64,000 nucleotides of DNA from Karalla daura (taxonomy: Eukaryota > Chordata > Actinopteri > Chaetodontiformes > Leiognathidae): positions 22,954,862 through 23,018,861 of the forward strand of contig CM055197.1 of the NCBI GenBank assembly GCA_029224185.1. The letters run 5' to 3'. Both the position numbers and the translations under genes were made by a program. Under the pieces are notes generated by a model, which did not search any database, had not been told where the DNA came from, and saw only the letters and a program-made list of their open reading frames with translations. The first letter of the stretch is position 1. The number at the start of each line of letters is the position of its first letter. This document shows, one piece after another, positions 34,252 through 48,072 of the stretch.

Positions 34252-35786
34252 TCAATATGTCACTGTGACATTGTCAGGTGCCTTCCTCATGTAGTGAGTA
34301 TTTTGATGATATCTCTTGACTCGAATAGGAAAATAAAAAAGGACAACTTTGAAAAGAAAAGTCTGCCCTGGGTAATTAGCTTGACTTTGAAATCAAAAAT
34401 CAGACTTATGACAAATGATTTACTCTTAACTTCCTTCACACAAATGGGTGAAGGAGGAACTAAATTGATCATTCTAAAATCAAAGTAGTGATACATTGAC
34501 GTTCCTGAGCAGCCTAAACTCAATGGACTAAAGTCGAGATGACCTGTACATCTCCCAAAGGAATCACGCTTTGAAGTCTTCAGGAAGATCAAAGGCGTCA
34601 GCGATGATGTCACACTGGCTCACCTTGTCTGACATCAATATGTCACTGTGACATTGTCAGGTGCCTTCCTCATGTAGTGAGTAATTTGATGATATCTCTG
34701 TGACTCGAATAGGAAAATACAAAAGGACATCTTTGAAAAGAAAAGTCTGCCCTGGGTAATTAGCTTGATTTTGAAATAAAAAATCAGACTTATGACAAAG
34801 GATTTACTCTTAACTTCCTTCACACAAATGGGTGAAGGAGGAACTAAATTGATCATTCTAAAATCAAAGTAGTGATACATTGACGTTCCTGAGCAGCCTC
34901 AACTCAATGGACTAAAGTCGAGATGACCTGAACATCTCCCAAAGGAATCACGCTTTGAAGTCTTCAGGAAGATCAAAGGCGTCAGCGATGATGTCACACT
35001 GGCTCACCTTGTCTGACATCAATTTGTCACTGTGACATTGTCAGGTGCCTTCCTCATGTAGTGAGTATTTTGATGATATCTCTGTGACTCGAATAGGAAA
35101 ATACAAAAGGACAACATTGAAAAGAAAAGTCTGCCCTGTGTAATTAGCTTGATTTTGAAATCCAAAATCAGACTTATGAAAAAGGATTTACTCTTACCCT
35201 CCTGAACACAAATGGGTGAAGGAGGAACTAAATTGATCATTCTAAAATCAAAGTAATGATACATTGACGTTCCTGAGCAGCCTATACTCAATGGACTAAA
35301 GTCGAGATGACCTGAACATTTCCCAAAGGAATCACGCTTTGAAGTCTTCAGGAAGATCAAAGGCGTCAGCGATGATGTCACACTGGCTCACCTTGTCTGA
35401 CATCAATATGTCACTGTGACATTATCAGGTGTCTTGCTCATGTAGTGAGTAGTCTGATGATATCTCTGTGACATCATTAGGAAAATAAAAAAAGACAACA
35501 TTGGAAAGAAAAGTCTGCCCTGGGTAATTAGCTTGATTTTGTAATCCAATATCAAGGTAATGAGAAAGGGGTTGCACTTGACCTCCAAAACTCAAATGGG
35601 TGGAGGAGGAACAAAACTGAACATTCTAAAATCAAAGTAATTACACTTTGATAGTGCTTAGCAACTTAAAGTCAAAGGACTAAAGTTGATATGACTTGAA
35701 CATTTCCCAAAGGAATCACGCTTTGAAGTCTTCAGGAAGATCAAAGGCGTCAGCGATGATGTCACACTGGCTCACCTTGTCTGACA
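34252..35786 (+). repeat. HOR block, 4 units: fF fE fD fC
   Basis: Units start at 34252, 34635, 35019 and 35403. The fE at 34635 has many private changes (GAGTAATTTG, GGACATCTTTG, AAATAAAAAATC). fF followed by fE and fE followed by fD are rare neighbours, marking two or more rearrangement points. Confidence 0.84.
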
Positions 35787-37705
35787 TCAATATGTCACTG
35801 TGACATTGTCAGGTGCCTTCCTCATGTAGTGAGTATTTTGATGATATCTCTTGACTCGAATAGAAACATACAAAAGGACAACATTGAAAAGAAAAGTCTG
35901 CCCTGGGTAATTAGCTTGATTTTGAAATCAAAAATCAGACTTATGAAAAAGGATTTACTCTTACCCTCCTTAACACAAATGGGTGAAGGAGGAACTAAAT
36001 TGATCATTCTAAAATCAAAGTAATGATACATTGACGTTGCAGAGCAGCCTAAACTCAATGGACTAAAGTCGAGATGACCTGAACATCTCTCAAAGGAATC
36101 ACGTTTTGAAGTCTTCAGGAAGATCAAAGGCGTCAGCGATGATGTCACACTGGCTCACCTTGTCTGACATCAATATGTCACTGTGACATTGTCAGGTGCC
36201 TTCCTCATGTAGTGAGTATTTTGATGATATCTCTGTGACTCGAATAGGAAAATACAAAAGGACAACTTTGAAAAGAAAAGTCTGCCCTGGGTAATTAGCT
36301 TGATTTTGAAATCAAAAATCAGACTTATGACAAAGGATTTACTCTTAACCTCCTAAACACAAATGGGTGAAGGAGGAACTAAATTGATCATTCCAAAATC
36401 AAAGTAGTGATACATTGACGTTCCTGAGCAGCCTCAACTCAATGGACTAAAGTCGAGATGACCTGAACATCTCCCAAAGGAATCACGCTTTGAAGTCTTC
36501 AGGAAGATCAAAGGCGTCAGCGATGATGTCACACTGGCTCACCTTGTCTGACATCAATATGTCACTGTGACATTATCAGGTGTCTTTCTCATGTAGTGAG
36601 TAGTCTGATGACATCTCTGTGACATCATTAGGAAAATAAAAAAAGACAACATTGAAAAGAAAAGTCTGCCCTGGGTAATTAGCATGATTTTGTAATCCAA
36701 AATCAAGGTAATGAGAAAGGGGTTACACTTGACCTCCTAAACTCAAATGGGTGGAGGAGGAACAAAACTGATCATTCAAAAATCAAAGTAATTACACTTT
36801 GATAGTGCTTAGCAACTTAAAGTCAAAGGACGAAAGTTGATATGACTTGAACATATCCCAAAGGAATCACGCTTTGAAGTCTTCAGGAAGATCAAAGGCG
36901 TCAGCGATGATGTCACACTGGCTCACCTTGTCTGACATCAATTTGTCACTGTGACATTGTCAGGTGCCTTCCTCATGTAGTGAGTATTTTGATGATATCT
37001 CTGTGACTCGAATAGGAAAATACAAAAGGACAACATTGAAAAGAAAAGTCTGCCCTGTGTAATTAGCTTGATTTTGAAATCCAAAATCAGACTTATGAAA
37101 AAGGATTTACTCTTAACCTCCTGAACACAAATGGGTGAAGGAGGAACTAAATTGATCATTCTAAAATCAAAGTAATGATACATTGACGTTCCTGAGCAGC
37201 CTATACTCAATGGACTAAAGTCGAGATGACCTGAACATTTCCCAAAGGAATCACGCTTTGAAGTCTTCAGGAAGATCAAAGGCGTCAGCGATGATGTCAC
37301 ACTGGCTCACCTTGTCTGACATCAATATGTCACTGTGACATTATCAGGTGTCTTGCTCATGTAGTGAGTAGTCTGATGATATCTCTGTGACATCATTAGG
37401 AAAATAAAAAAAGACAACATTGGAAAGAAAAGTCTGCCCTGGGTAATTAGCTTGATTTTGTAATCCAATATCAAGGTAATGAGAAAGGGGTTGCACTTGA
37501 CCTCCAAAACTCAAATGGGTGGAGGAGGAACAAAACTGAACATTCTAAAATCAAAGTAATTACACTTTGATAGTGCTTAGCAACTTAAAGTCAAAGGACT
37601 AAAGTTGATATGACTTGAACATTTCCCAAAGGAATCACGCTTTGAAGTCTTCAGGAAGATCAAAGGCGTCAGCGATGATGTCACACTGGCTCACCTTGTC
37701 TGACA
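35787..37705 (+). repeat. 5-unit HOR copy 1: fA fE2 fG fD fC (1,919 bp)
   Basis: Units start at 35787, 36170, 36554, 36938 and 37322. The fA carries AATAGAAACATAC and CACGTTTTG. Both marks recur in copy 2 at a constant 1,919-bp offset. The fD reads CTTAACCTCCTGAAC. Confidence 0.9.
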
Positions 37706-39624
37706 TCAATATGTCACTGTGACATTGTCAGGTGCCTTCCTCATGTAGTGAGTATTTTGATGATATCTCTTGACTCGAATAGAAACATACAAAAGGACAA
37801 CATTGAAAAGAAAAGTCTGCCCTGGGTAATTAGCTTGATTTTGAAATCAAAAATCAGACTTATGAAAAAGGATTTACTCTTACCCTCCTTAACACAAATG
37901 GGTGAAGGAGGAACTAAATTGATCATTCTAAAATCAAAGTAATGATACATTGACGTTGCAGAGCAGCCTAAACTCAATGGACTAAAGTCGAGATGACCTG
38001 AACATCTCTCAAAGGAATCACGTTTTGAAGTCTTCAGGAAGATCAAAGGCGTCAGCGATGATGTCACACTGGCTCACCTTGTCTGACATCAATATGTCAC
38101 TGTGACATTGTCAGGTGCCTTCCTCATGTAGTGAGTATTTTGATGATATCTCTGTGACTCGAATAGGAAAATACAAAAGGACAACTTTGAAAAGAAAAGT
38201 CTGCCCTGGGTAATTAGCTTGATTTTGAAATCAAAAATCAGACTTATGACAAAGGATTTACTCTTAACCTCCTAAACACAAATGGGTGAAGGAGGAACTA
38301 AATTGATCATTCCAAAATCAAAGTAGTGATACATTGACGTTCCTGAGCAGCCTCAACTCAATGGACTAAAGTCGAGATGACCTGAACATCTCCCAAAGGA
38401 ATCACGCTTTGAAGTCTTCAGGAAGATCAAAGGCGTCAGCGATGATGTCACACTGGCTCACCTTGTCTGACATCAATATGTCACTGTGACATTATCAGGT
38501 GTCTTTCTCATGTAGTGAGTAGTCTGATGACATCTCTGTGACATCATTAGGAAAATAAAAAAAGACAACATTGAAAAGAAAAGTCTGCCCTGGGTAATTA
38601 GCATGATTTTGTAATCCAAAATCAAGGTAATGAGAAAGGGGTTACACTTGACCTCCTAAACTCAAATGGGTGGAGGAGGAACAAAACTGATCATTCAAAA
38701 ATCAAAGTAATTACACTTTGATAGTGCTTAGCAACTTAAAGTCAAAGGACGAAAGTTGATATGACTTGAACATATCCCAAAGGAATCACGCTTTGAAGTC
38801 TTCAGGAAGATCAAAGGCGTCAGCGATGATGTCACACTGGCTCACCTTGTCTGACATCAATTTGTCACTGTGACATTGTCAGGTGCCTTCCTCATGTAGT
38901 GAGTATTTTGATGATATCTCTGTGACTCGAATAGGAAAATACAAAAGGACAACATTGAAAAGAAAAGTCTGCCCTGTGTAATTAGCTTGATTTTGAAATC
39001 CAAAATCAGACTTATGAAAAAGGATTTACTCTTACCCTCCTGAACACAAATGGGTGAAGGAGGAACTAAATTGATCATTCTAAAATCAAAGTAATGATAC
39101 ATTGACGTTCCTGAGCAGCCTATACTCAATGGACTAAAGTCGAGATGACCTGAACATTTCCCAAAGGAATCACGCTTTGAAGTCTTCAGGAAGATCAAAG
39201 GCGTCAGCGATGATGTCACACTGGCTCACCTTGTCTGACATCAATATGTCACTGTGACATTATCAGGTGTCTTGCTCATGTAGTGAGTAGTCTGATGATA
39301 TCTCTGTGACATCATTAGGAAAATAAAAAAAGACAACATTGGAAAGAAAAGTCTGCCCTGGGTAATTAGCTTGATTTTGTAATCCAATATCAAGGTAATG
39401 AGAAAGGGGTTGCACTTGACCTCCAAAACTCAAATGGGTGGAGGAGGAACAAAACTGAACATTCTAAAATCAAAGTAATTACACTTTGATAGTGCTTAGC
39501 AACTTAAAGTCAAAGGACTAAAGTTGATATGACTTGAACTTTTCCCAAAGGAATCACGCTTTGAAGTCTTCAGGAAGATCAAAGGCGTCAGCGATGATGT
39601 CACACTGGCTCACCTTGTCTGACA
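37706..39624 (+). repeat. 5-unit HOR copy 2 (1,919 bp)
   Basis: Units start at 37706, 38089, 38473, 38857 and 39241. It matches copy 1 except that the fD has CTTACCCTCCTGAAC and the fC is followed by GAACTTTTCCC instead of GAACATTTCCC. Confidence 0.9.
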
Positions 39625-41160
39625 TCAATATGTCACTGTGACATTGTCAGGTGCCTTCCTCATGTAGTGAGTATTTTGATGATATCTCTGTGACTCAAAT
39701 AGGAAAATACAAAAGGACAACTTTGAAAAGAAAAGTCTGCCCTGGGTAATTAGCTTGATTTTGAAATCAAAAATCAGACTTATGACAAAGGATTTACTCT
39801 TAACTTCCTTAACACAAATGGGTGAAGGTGGAACTAAATTGATCATTCTAAAATCAAAGTAATGATACATTGACGTTCCTGAGCAGCCTCAACTCAATGG
39901 ACTAAAGTCGAGATGACCTGAACATCTCCCAAAGGAATCACGCTTTGAAGTCTTCAGGAAGATCAAAGGCGTCAGCGATGATGTCACACTGGCTCACCTT
40001 GTCTGACATCAATATGTCACTGTGACATTATCAGGTGTCTTTCTCATGTAGTGAGTAGTCTGATGACATCTCTGTGACATCATTAGGAAAATAAAAAAAG
40101 ACAACATTGAAAAGAAAAGTCTGCCCTGGGTAATTAGCATGATTTTGTAATCCAAAATCAAGGTAATGAGAAAGGGGTTACACTTGACCTCCTAAACTCA
40201 AATGGGTGGAGGAGGAACAAAACTGATCATTCAAAAATCAAAGTAATTACACTTTGATAGTGCTTAGCAACTTAAAGTCAAAGGACGAAAGTTGATATGA
40301 CTTGAACATATCCCAAAGGAATCACGCTTTGAAGTCTTCAGGAAGATCAAAGGCGTCAGCGATGATGTCACACTGGCTCACCTTGTCTGACATCAATTTG
40401 TCACTGTGACATTGTCAGGTGCCTTCCTCATGTAGTGAGTATTTTGATGATATCTCTGTGACTCGAATAGGAAAATACAAAAGGACAACATTGAAAAGAA
40501 AAGTCTGCCCTGTGTAATTAGCTTGATTTTGAAATCCAAAATCAGACTTATGAAAAAGGATTTACTCTTAACCTCCTGAACACAAATGGGTGAAGGAGGA
40601 ACTAAATTGATCATTCTAAAATCAAAGTAATGATACATTGACGTTCCTGAGCAGCCTATACTCAATGGACTAAAGTCGAGATGACCTGAACATTTCCCAA
40701 AGGAATCACGCTTTGAAGTCTTCAGGAAGATCAAAGGCGTCAGCGATGATGTCACACTGGCTCACCTTGTCTGACATCAATATGTCACTGTGACATTATC
40801 AGGTGTCTTGCTCATGTAGTGAGTAGTCTGATGATATCTCTGTGACATCATTAGGAAAATAAAAAAAGACAACATTGGAAAGAAAAGTCTGCCCTGGGTA
40901 ATTAGCTTGATTTTGTAATCCAATATCAAGGTAATGAGAAAGGGGTTGCACTTGACCTCCAAAACTCAAATGGGTGGAGGAGGAACAAAACTGAACATTC
41001 TAAAATCAAAGTAATTACACTTTGATAGTGCTTAGCAACTTAAAGTCAAAGGACTAAAGTTGATATGACTTGAACTTTTCCCAAAGGAATCACGCTTTGA
41101 AGTCTTCAGGAAGATCAAAGGCGTCAGCGATGATGTCACACTGGCTCACCTTGTCTGACA
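39625..41160 (+). repeat. HOR block, 4 units: fE fG fD fC
   Basis: Units start at 39625, 40009, 40393 and 40777. This is the 5-unit HOR without its fA and with an unusual fE (GACTCAAATAGG, TTCCTTAACAC, GAAGGTGG). The fD at 40393 carries the CTTAACCTCCTGAAC mark of 36938. Confidence 0.86.
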
Positions 41161-44100
41161 TCAATATGTCACTGTGACATTATCAGGTGTCTTTCTCATG
41201 TAGTGAGTAGTCTGATGACATCTCTGTGACATCATTAGGAAAATAAAAAAAGACAACATTGAAAAGAAAAGTCTGCCCTGGGTAATTAGCATGATTTTGT
41301 AATCCAAAATCAAGGTAATGAGAAAGGGGTTACACTTGACCTCCTAAACTCAAATGGGTGGAGGAGGAACAAAACTGATCATTCAAAAATCAAAGTAATT
41401 ACACTTTGATAGTGCTTAGCAACTTAAAGTCAAAGGACGAAAGTTGATATGACTTGAACATATCCCAAAGGAATCACGCTTTGAAGTCTTCAGGAAGATC
41501 AAAGGCGTCAGCGATGATGTCACACTGGCTCACCTTGTCTGACATCAATTTGTCACTGTGACATTGTCAGGTGCCTTCCTCATGTAGTGAGTATTTTGAT
41601 GATATCTCTGTGACTCGAATAGGAAAATACAAAAGGACAACATTGAAAAGAAAAGTCTGCCCTGTGTAATTAGCTTGATTTTGAAATCCAAAATCAGACT
41701 TATGAAAAAGGATTTACTCTTACCCTCCTGAACACAAATGGGTGAAGGAGGAACTAAATTGATCATTCTAAAATCAAAGTAATGATACATTGACGTTCCT
41801 GAGCAGCCTATACTCAATGGACTAAAGTCGAGATGACCTGAACATTTCCCAAAGGAATCACGCTTTGAAGTCTTCAGGAAGATCAAAGGCGTCAGCGATG
41901 ATGTCACACTGGCTCACCTTGTCTGACATCAATATGTCACTGTGACATTATCAGGTGTCTTGCTCATGTAGTGAGTAGTCTGATGATATCTCTGTGACAT
42001 CATTAGGAAAGTAAAAAAAGACAACATTGGAAAGAAAAGTCTGCCCTGGGTAATTAGCTTGATTTTGTAATCCAATATCAAGGTAATGAGAAAGGGGTTG
42101 CACTTGACCTCCAAAACTCAAATGGGTGGAGGAGGAACAAAACTGAACATTCTAAAATCAAAGTAATTACACTTTGATAGTGCTTAGCAACTTAAAGTCA
42201 AAGGACTAAAGTTGATATGACTTGAACTTTTCCCAAAGGAATCACGCTTTGAAGTCTTCAGGAAGATCAAAGGCGTCAGCGATGATGTCACACTGGCTCA
42301 CCTTGTCTGACATCAATATGTCACTGTGACATTGTCAGGTGCCTTCCTCATGTAGTGAGTATTTTGATGATATCTCTGTGACTCGAATAGGAAAATAAAA
42401 AAGGACAACATTGAAAAGAAAAGTCTGCCCTGTGTAATTAGCTTGATTTTGAAATCCAAAATCAGACTTATGAAAAAGGATTTACTCTTACCCTCCTGAA
42501 CACAAATGGGTGAAGGAGGAACTAAATTGATCATTCTAAAATCAAAGTAATGATACATTGACGTTCCTGAGCAGCCTATACTCAATGGACTAAAGTCGAG
42601 ATGACCTGAACATTTCCCAAAGGAATCACGCTTTGAAGTCTTCAGGAAGATCAAAGGCGTCAGCGATGATGTCACACTGGCTCACCTTGTCTGACATCAA
42701 TATGTCACTGTGACATTATCAGGTGTCTTGCTCATGTAGTGAGTAGTCTGATGATATCTCTGTGACATCATTAGGAAAGTAAAAAAAGACAACATTGGAA
42801 AGAAAAGTCTGCCCTGGGTAATTAGCTTGATTTTGTAATCCAATATCAAGGTAATGAGAAAGGGGTTGCACTTGACCTCCAAAACTCAAATGGGTGGAGG
42901 AGGAACAAAACTGAACATTCTAAAATCAAAGTAATTACACTTTGATAGTGCTTAGCAACTTAAAGTCAAAGGACTAAAGTTGATATGACTTGAACTTTTC
43001 CCAAAGGAATCACGCTTTGAAGTCTTCAGGAAGATCAAAGGCATCAGCGATGATGTCACACTGGCTCACCTTGTCTGACATCAATATGTCACTGTGACAT
43101 TGTCAGGTGCCTTCCTCATGTAGTGAGTATTTTGATGATATCTCTGTGACTCGAATAGGAAAATACAAAAGGACAACTTTGAAAAGAAAAGTCTGCCCTG
43201 GGTAATTAGCTTGATTTTGAAATCAAAAATCAGACTTATGACAAAGGATTTACTCTTAACCTCCTAAACACAAATGGGTGAAGGAGGAACTAAATTGATC
43301 ATTCCAAAATCAAGGTAGTGATACATTGACGTTCCTGAGCAGCCTCAACTCAATGGACTAAAGTCGAGATGACCTGAACATCTCCCAAAGGAATCACGCT
43401 TTGAAGTCTTCAGGAAGATCAAAGGCGTCAGCGATGATGTCACACTGGCTCACCTTGTCTGACATCAATATGTCACTGTGACATTATCAGGTGTCTTTCT
43501 CATGTAGTGAGTAGTCTGATGACATCTCTGTGACATCATTAGGAAAATAAAAAAAGACAACATTGAAAAGAAAAGTCTGCCCTGGGTAATTAGCATGATT
43601 TTGTAATCCAAAATCAAGGTAATGAGAAAGGGGTTACACTTGACCTCCTAAACTCAAATGGGTGGAGGAGGAACAAAACTGATCATTCAAAAATCAAAGT
43701 AATTACACTTTGATAGTGCTTAGCAACTTAAAGTCAAAGGACGAAAGTTGATATGACTTGAACATATCCCAAAGGAATCACGCTTTGAAGTCTTCAGGAA
43801 GATCAAAGGCGTCAGCGATGATGTCACACTGGCTCACCTTGTCTGACATCAATTTGTCACTGTGACATTGTCAGGTGCCTTCCTCATGTAGTGAGTATTT
43901 TGATGATATCTCTGTGACTCGAATAGGAAAATACAAAAGGACAACATTGAAAAGAAAAGTCTGCCCTGTGTAATTAGCTTGATTTTGAAATCCAAAATCA
44001 GACTTATGAAAAAGGATTTACTCTTACCCTCCTGAACACAAATGGGTGAAGGAGGAACCAAATTGATCATTCTAAAATCAAAGTAATGATACATTGACGT

Positions 44101-44616
44101 TCCTGAGCAGCCTATACTCAATGGACTAAAGTCGAGATGACCTGAACATTTCCCAAAGGAATCACGCTTTGAAGTCTTCAGGAAGATCAAAGGCGTCAGC
44201 GATGATGTCACACTGGCTCACCTTGTCTGACATCAATATGTCACTGTGACATTGTCAGGTGCCTTCCTCATGTAGTGAGTATTTTGATGATATCTCTGTG
44301 ACTCGAATAGGAAAATGCAAAAGGACAGCTTTGAAAAGAAAAGTCTGCCCTGGGTAATTAGCTTGATTTTGAAATCAAAAATCAGACTTATGACAAAGGA
44401 TTTACTCTTAACCTCCTAAACACAAATGGGTGAAGGAGGAACTAAATTGATCATTCCAAAATCAAAGTAGTGATACATTGACGTTCCTGAGCAGCCTCAA
44501 CTCAATGGACTAAAGTCGAGATGACCTGAACATCTCCCAAAGGAATCACGCTTTGAAGTCTTCAGGAAGATCAAAGGCGTCAGCGATGATGTCACACTGG
44601 CTCACCTTGTCTGACA
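41161..44616 (+). repeat. 9-unit HOR copy 1: fG fD fC fD fC fE2 fG fD fE2 (3,456 bp)
   Basis: Units start at 41161, 41545, 41929, 42313, 42697, 43081, 43465, 43849 and 44233, all 384 bp. The fC before 41161 followed by fG is the only place where two class II units are neighbours. Marks are GGAAAGTAAAA in both fC units, CAAGGTAGTG at 43312, GAGGAACCAAATTG at about 44055 and AAATGCAAAAGGACAGC at about 44315. Confidence 0.91.
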
Positions 44617-47600
44617 TCAATATGTCACTGTGACATTATCAGGTGTCTTTCTCATGTAGTGAGTAGTCTGATGACATCTCTGTGACATCATTAGGAAAAT
44701 AAAAAAAGACAACATTGAAAAGAAAAGTCTGCCCTGGGTAATTAGCATGATTTTGTAATCCAAAATCAAGGTAATGAGAAAGGGGTTACACTTGACCTCC
44801 TAAACTCAAATGGGTGGAGGAGGAACAAAACTGATCATTCAAAAATCAAAGTAATTACACTTTGATAGTGCTTAGCAACTTAAAGTCAAAGGACGAAAGT
44901 TGATATGACTTGAACATATCCCAAAGGAATCACGCTTTGAAGTCTTCAGGAAGATCAAAGGCGTCAGCGATGATGTCACACTGGCTCACCTTGTCTGACA
45001 TCAATTTGTCACTGTGACATTGTCAGGTGCCTTCCTCATGTAGTGAGTATTTTGATGATATCTCTGTGACTCGAATAGGAAAATACAAAAGGACAACATT
45101 GAAAAGAAAAGTCTGCCCTGTGTAATTAGCTTGATTTTGAAATCCAAAATCAGACTTATGAAAAAGGATTTACTCTTACCCTCCTGAACACAAATGGGTG
45201 AAGGAGGAACTAAATTGATCATTCTAAAATCAAAGTAATGATACATTGACGTTCCTGAGCAGCCTATACTCAATGGACTAAAGTCGAGATGACCTGAACA
45301 TTTCCCAAAGGAATCACGCTTTGAAGTCTTCAGGAAGATCAAAGGCGTCAGCGATGATGTCACACTGGCTCACCTTGTCTGACATCAATATGTCACTGTG
45401 ACATTATCAGGTGTCTTGCTCATGTAGTGAGTAGTCTGATGATATCTCTGTGACATCATTAGGAAAGTAAAAAAAGACAACATTGGAAAGAAAAGTCTGC
45501 CCTGGGTAATTAGCTTGATTTTGTAATCCAATATCAAGGTAATGAGAAAGGGGTTGCACTTGACCTCCAAAACTCAAATGGGTGGAGGAGGAACAAAACT
45601 GAACATTCTAAAATCAAAGTAATTACACTTTGATAGTGCTTAGCAACTTAAAGTCAAAGGACTAAAGTTGATATGACTTGAACTTTTCCCAAAGGAATCA
45701 CGCTTTGAAGTCTTCAGGAAGATCAAAGGCGTCAGCGATGATGTCACACTGGCTCACCTTGTCTGACATCAATATGTCACTGTGACATTGTCAGGTGCCT
45801 TCCTCATGTAGTGAGTATTTTGATGATATCTCTGTGACTCGAATAGGAAAATAAAAAAGGACAACATTGAAAAGAAAAGTCTGCCCTGTGTAATTAGCTT
45901 GATTTTGAAATCCAAAATCAGACTTATGAAAAAGGATTTACTCTTACCCTCCTGAACACAAATGGGTGAAGGAGGAACTAAATTGATCATTCTAAAATCA
46001 AAGTAATGATACATTGACGTTCCTGAGCAGCCTATACTCAATGGACTAAAGTCGAGATGACCTGAACATTTCCCAAAGGAATCACGCTTTGAAGTCTTCA
46101 GGAAGATCAAAGGCGTCAGCGATGATGTCACACTGGCTCACCTTGTCTGACATCAATATGTCACTGTGACATTATCAGGTGTCTTGCTCATGTAGTGAGT
46201 AGTCTGATGATATCTCTGTGACATCATTAGGAAAGTAAAAAAAGACAACATTGGAAAGAAAAGTCTGCCCTGGGTAATTAGCTTGATTTTGTAATCCAAT
46301 ATCAAGGTAATGAGAAAGGGGTTGCACTTGACCTCCAAAACTCAAATGGGTGGAGGAGGAACAAAACTGAACATTCTAAAATCAAAGTAATTACACTTTG
46401 ATAGTGCTTAGCAACTTAAAGTCAAAGGACTAAAGTTGATATGACTTGAACTTTTCCCAAAGGAATCACGCTTTGAAGTCTTCAGGAAGATCAAAGGCGT
46501 CAGCGATGATGTCACACTGGCTCACCTTGTCTGACATCAATATGTCACTGTGACATTGTCAGGTGCCTTCCTCATGTAGTGAGTATTTTGATGATATCTC
46601 TGTGACTCGAATAGGAAAATACAAAAGGACAACTTTGAAAAGAAAAGTCTGCCCTGGGTAATTAGCTTGATTTTGAAATCAAAAATCAGACTTATGACAA
46701 AGGATTTACTCTTAACCTCCTAAACACAAATGGGTGAAGGAGGAACTAAATTGATCATTCCAAAATCAAGGTAGTGATACATTGACGTTCCTGAGCAGCC
46801 TCAACTCAATGGACTAAAGTCGAGATGACCTGAACATCTCCCAAAGGAATCACGCTTTGAAGTCTTCAGGAAGATCAAAGGCGTCAGCGATGATGTCACA
46901 CTGGCTCACCTTGTCTGACATCAATATGTCACTGTGACATTATCAGGTGTCTTTCTCATGTAGTGAGTAGTCTGATGACATCTCTGTGACATCATTAGGA
47001 AAATAAAAAAAGACAACATTGAAAAGAAAAGTCTGCCCTGGGTAATTAGCATGATTTTGTAATCCAAAATCAAGGTAATGAGAAAGGGGTTACACTTGAC
47101 CTCCTAAACTCAAATGGGTGGAGGAGGAACAAAACTGATCATTCAAAAATCAAAGTAATTACACTTTGATAGTGCTTAGCAACTTAAAGTCAAAGGACGA
47201 AAGTTGATATGACTTGAACATATCCCAAAGGAATCACGCTTTGAAGTCTTCAGGAAGATCAAAGGCGTCAGCGATGATGTCACACTGGCTCACCTTGTCT
47301 GACATCAATTTGTCACTGTGACATTGTCAGGTGCCTTCCTCATGTAGTGAGTATTTTGATGATATCTCTGTGACTCGAATAGGAAAATACAAAAGGACAA
47401 CATTGAAAAGAAAAGTCTGCCCTGTGTAATTAGCTTGATTTTGAAATCCAAAATCAGACTTATGAAAAAGGATTTACTCTTACCCTCCTGAACACAAATG
47501 GGTGAAGGAGGAACCAAATTGATCATTCTAAAATCAAAGTAATGATACATTGACGTTCCTGAGCAGCCTATACTCAATGGACTAAAGTCGAGATGACCTG

Positions 47601-48072
47601 AACATTTCCCAAAGGAATCACGCTTTGAAGTCTTCAGGAAGATCAAAGGCGTCAGCGATGATGTCACACTGGCTCACCTTGTCTGACATCAATATGTCAC
47701 TGTGACATTGTCAGGTGCCTTCCTCATGTAGTGAGTATTTTGATGATATCTCTGTGACTCGAATAGGAAAATGCAAAAGGACAGCTTTGAAAAGAAAAGT
47801 CTGCCCTGGGTAATTAGCTTGATTTTGAAATCAAAAATCAGACTTATGACAAAGGATTTACTCTTAACCTCCTAAACACAAATGGGTGAAGAAGGAACTA
47901 AATTGATCATTCCAAAATCAAAGTAGTGATACATTGACGTTCCTGAGCAGCCTCAACTCAATGGACTAAAGTCGAGATGACCTGAACATCTCCCAAAGGA
48001 ATCACGCTTTGAAGTCTTCAGGAAGATCAAAGGCGTCAGCGATGATGTCACACTGGCTCACCTTGTCTGACA
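44617..48072 (+). repeat. 9-unit HOR copy 2 (3,456 bp)
   Basis: Units start at 44617, 45001, 45385, 45769, 46153, 46537, 46921, 47305 and 47689. All marks of copy 1 recur exactly 3,456 bp later. The only differences I saw are GGCATCAGC at 43043 in copy 1 against GGCGTCAGC here, and GAAGAAGGAAC near 47892 against GAAGGAGGAAC. Confidence 0.91.
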
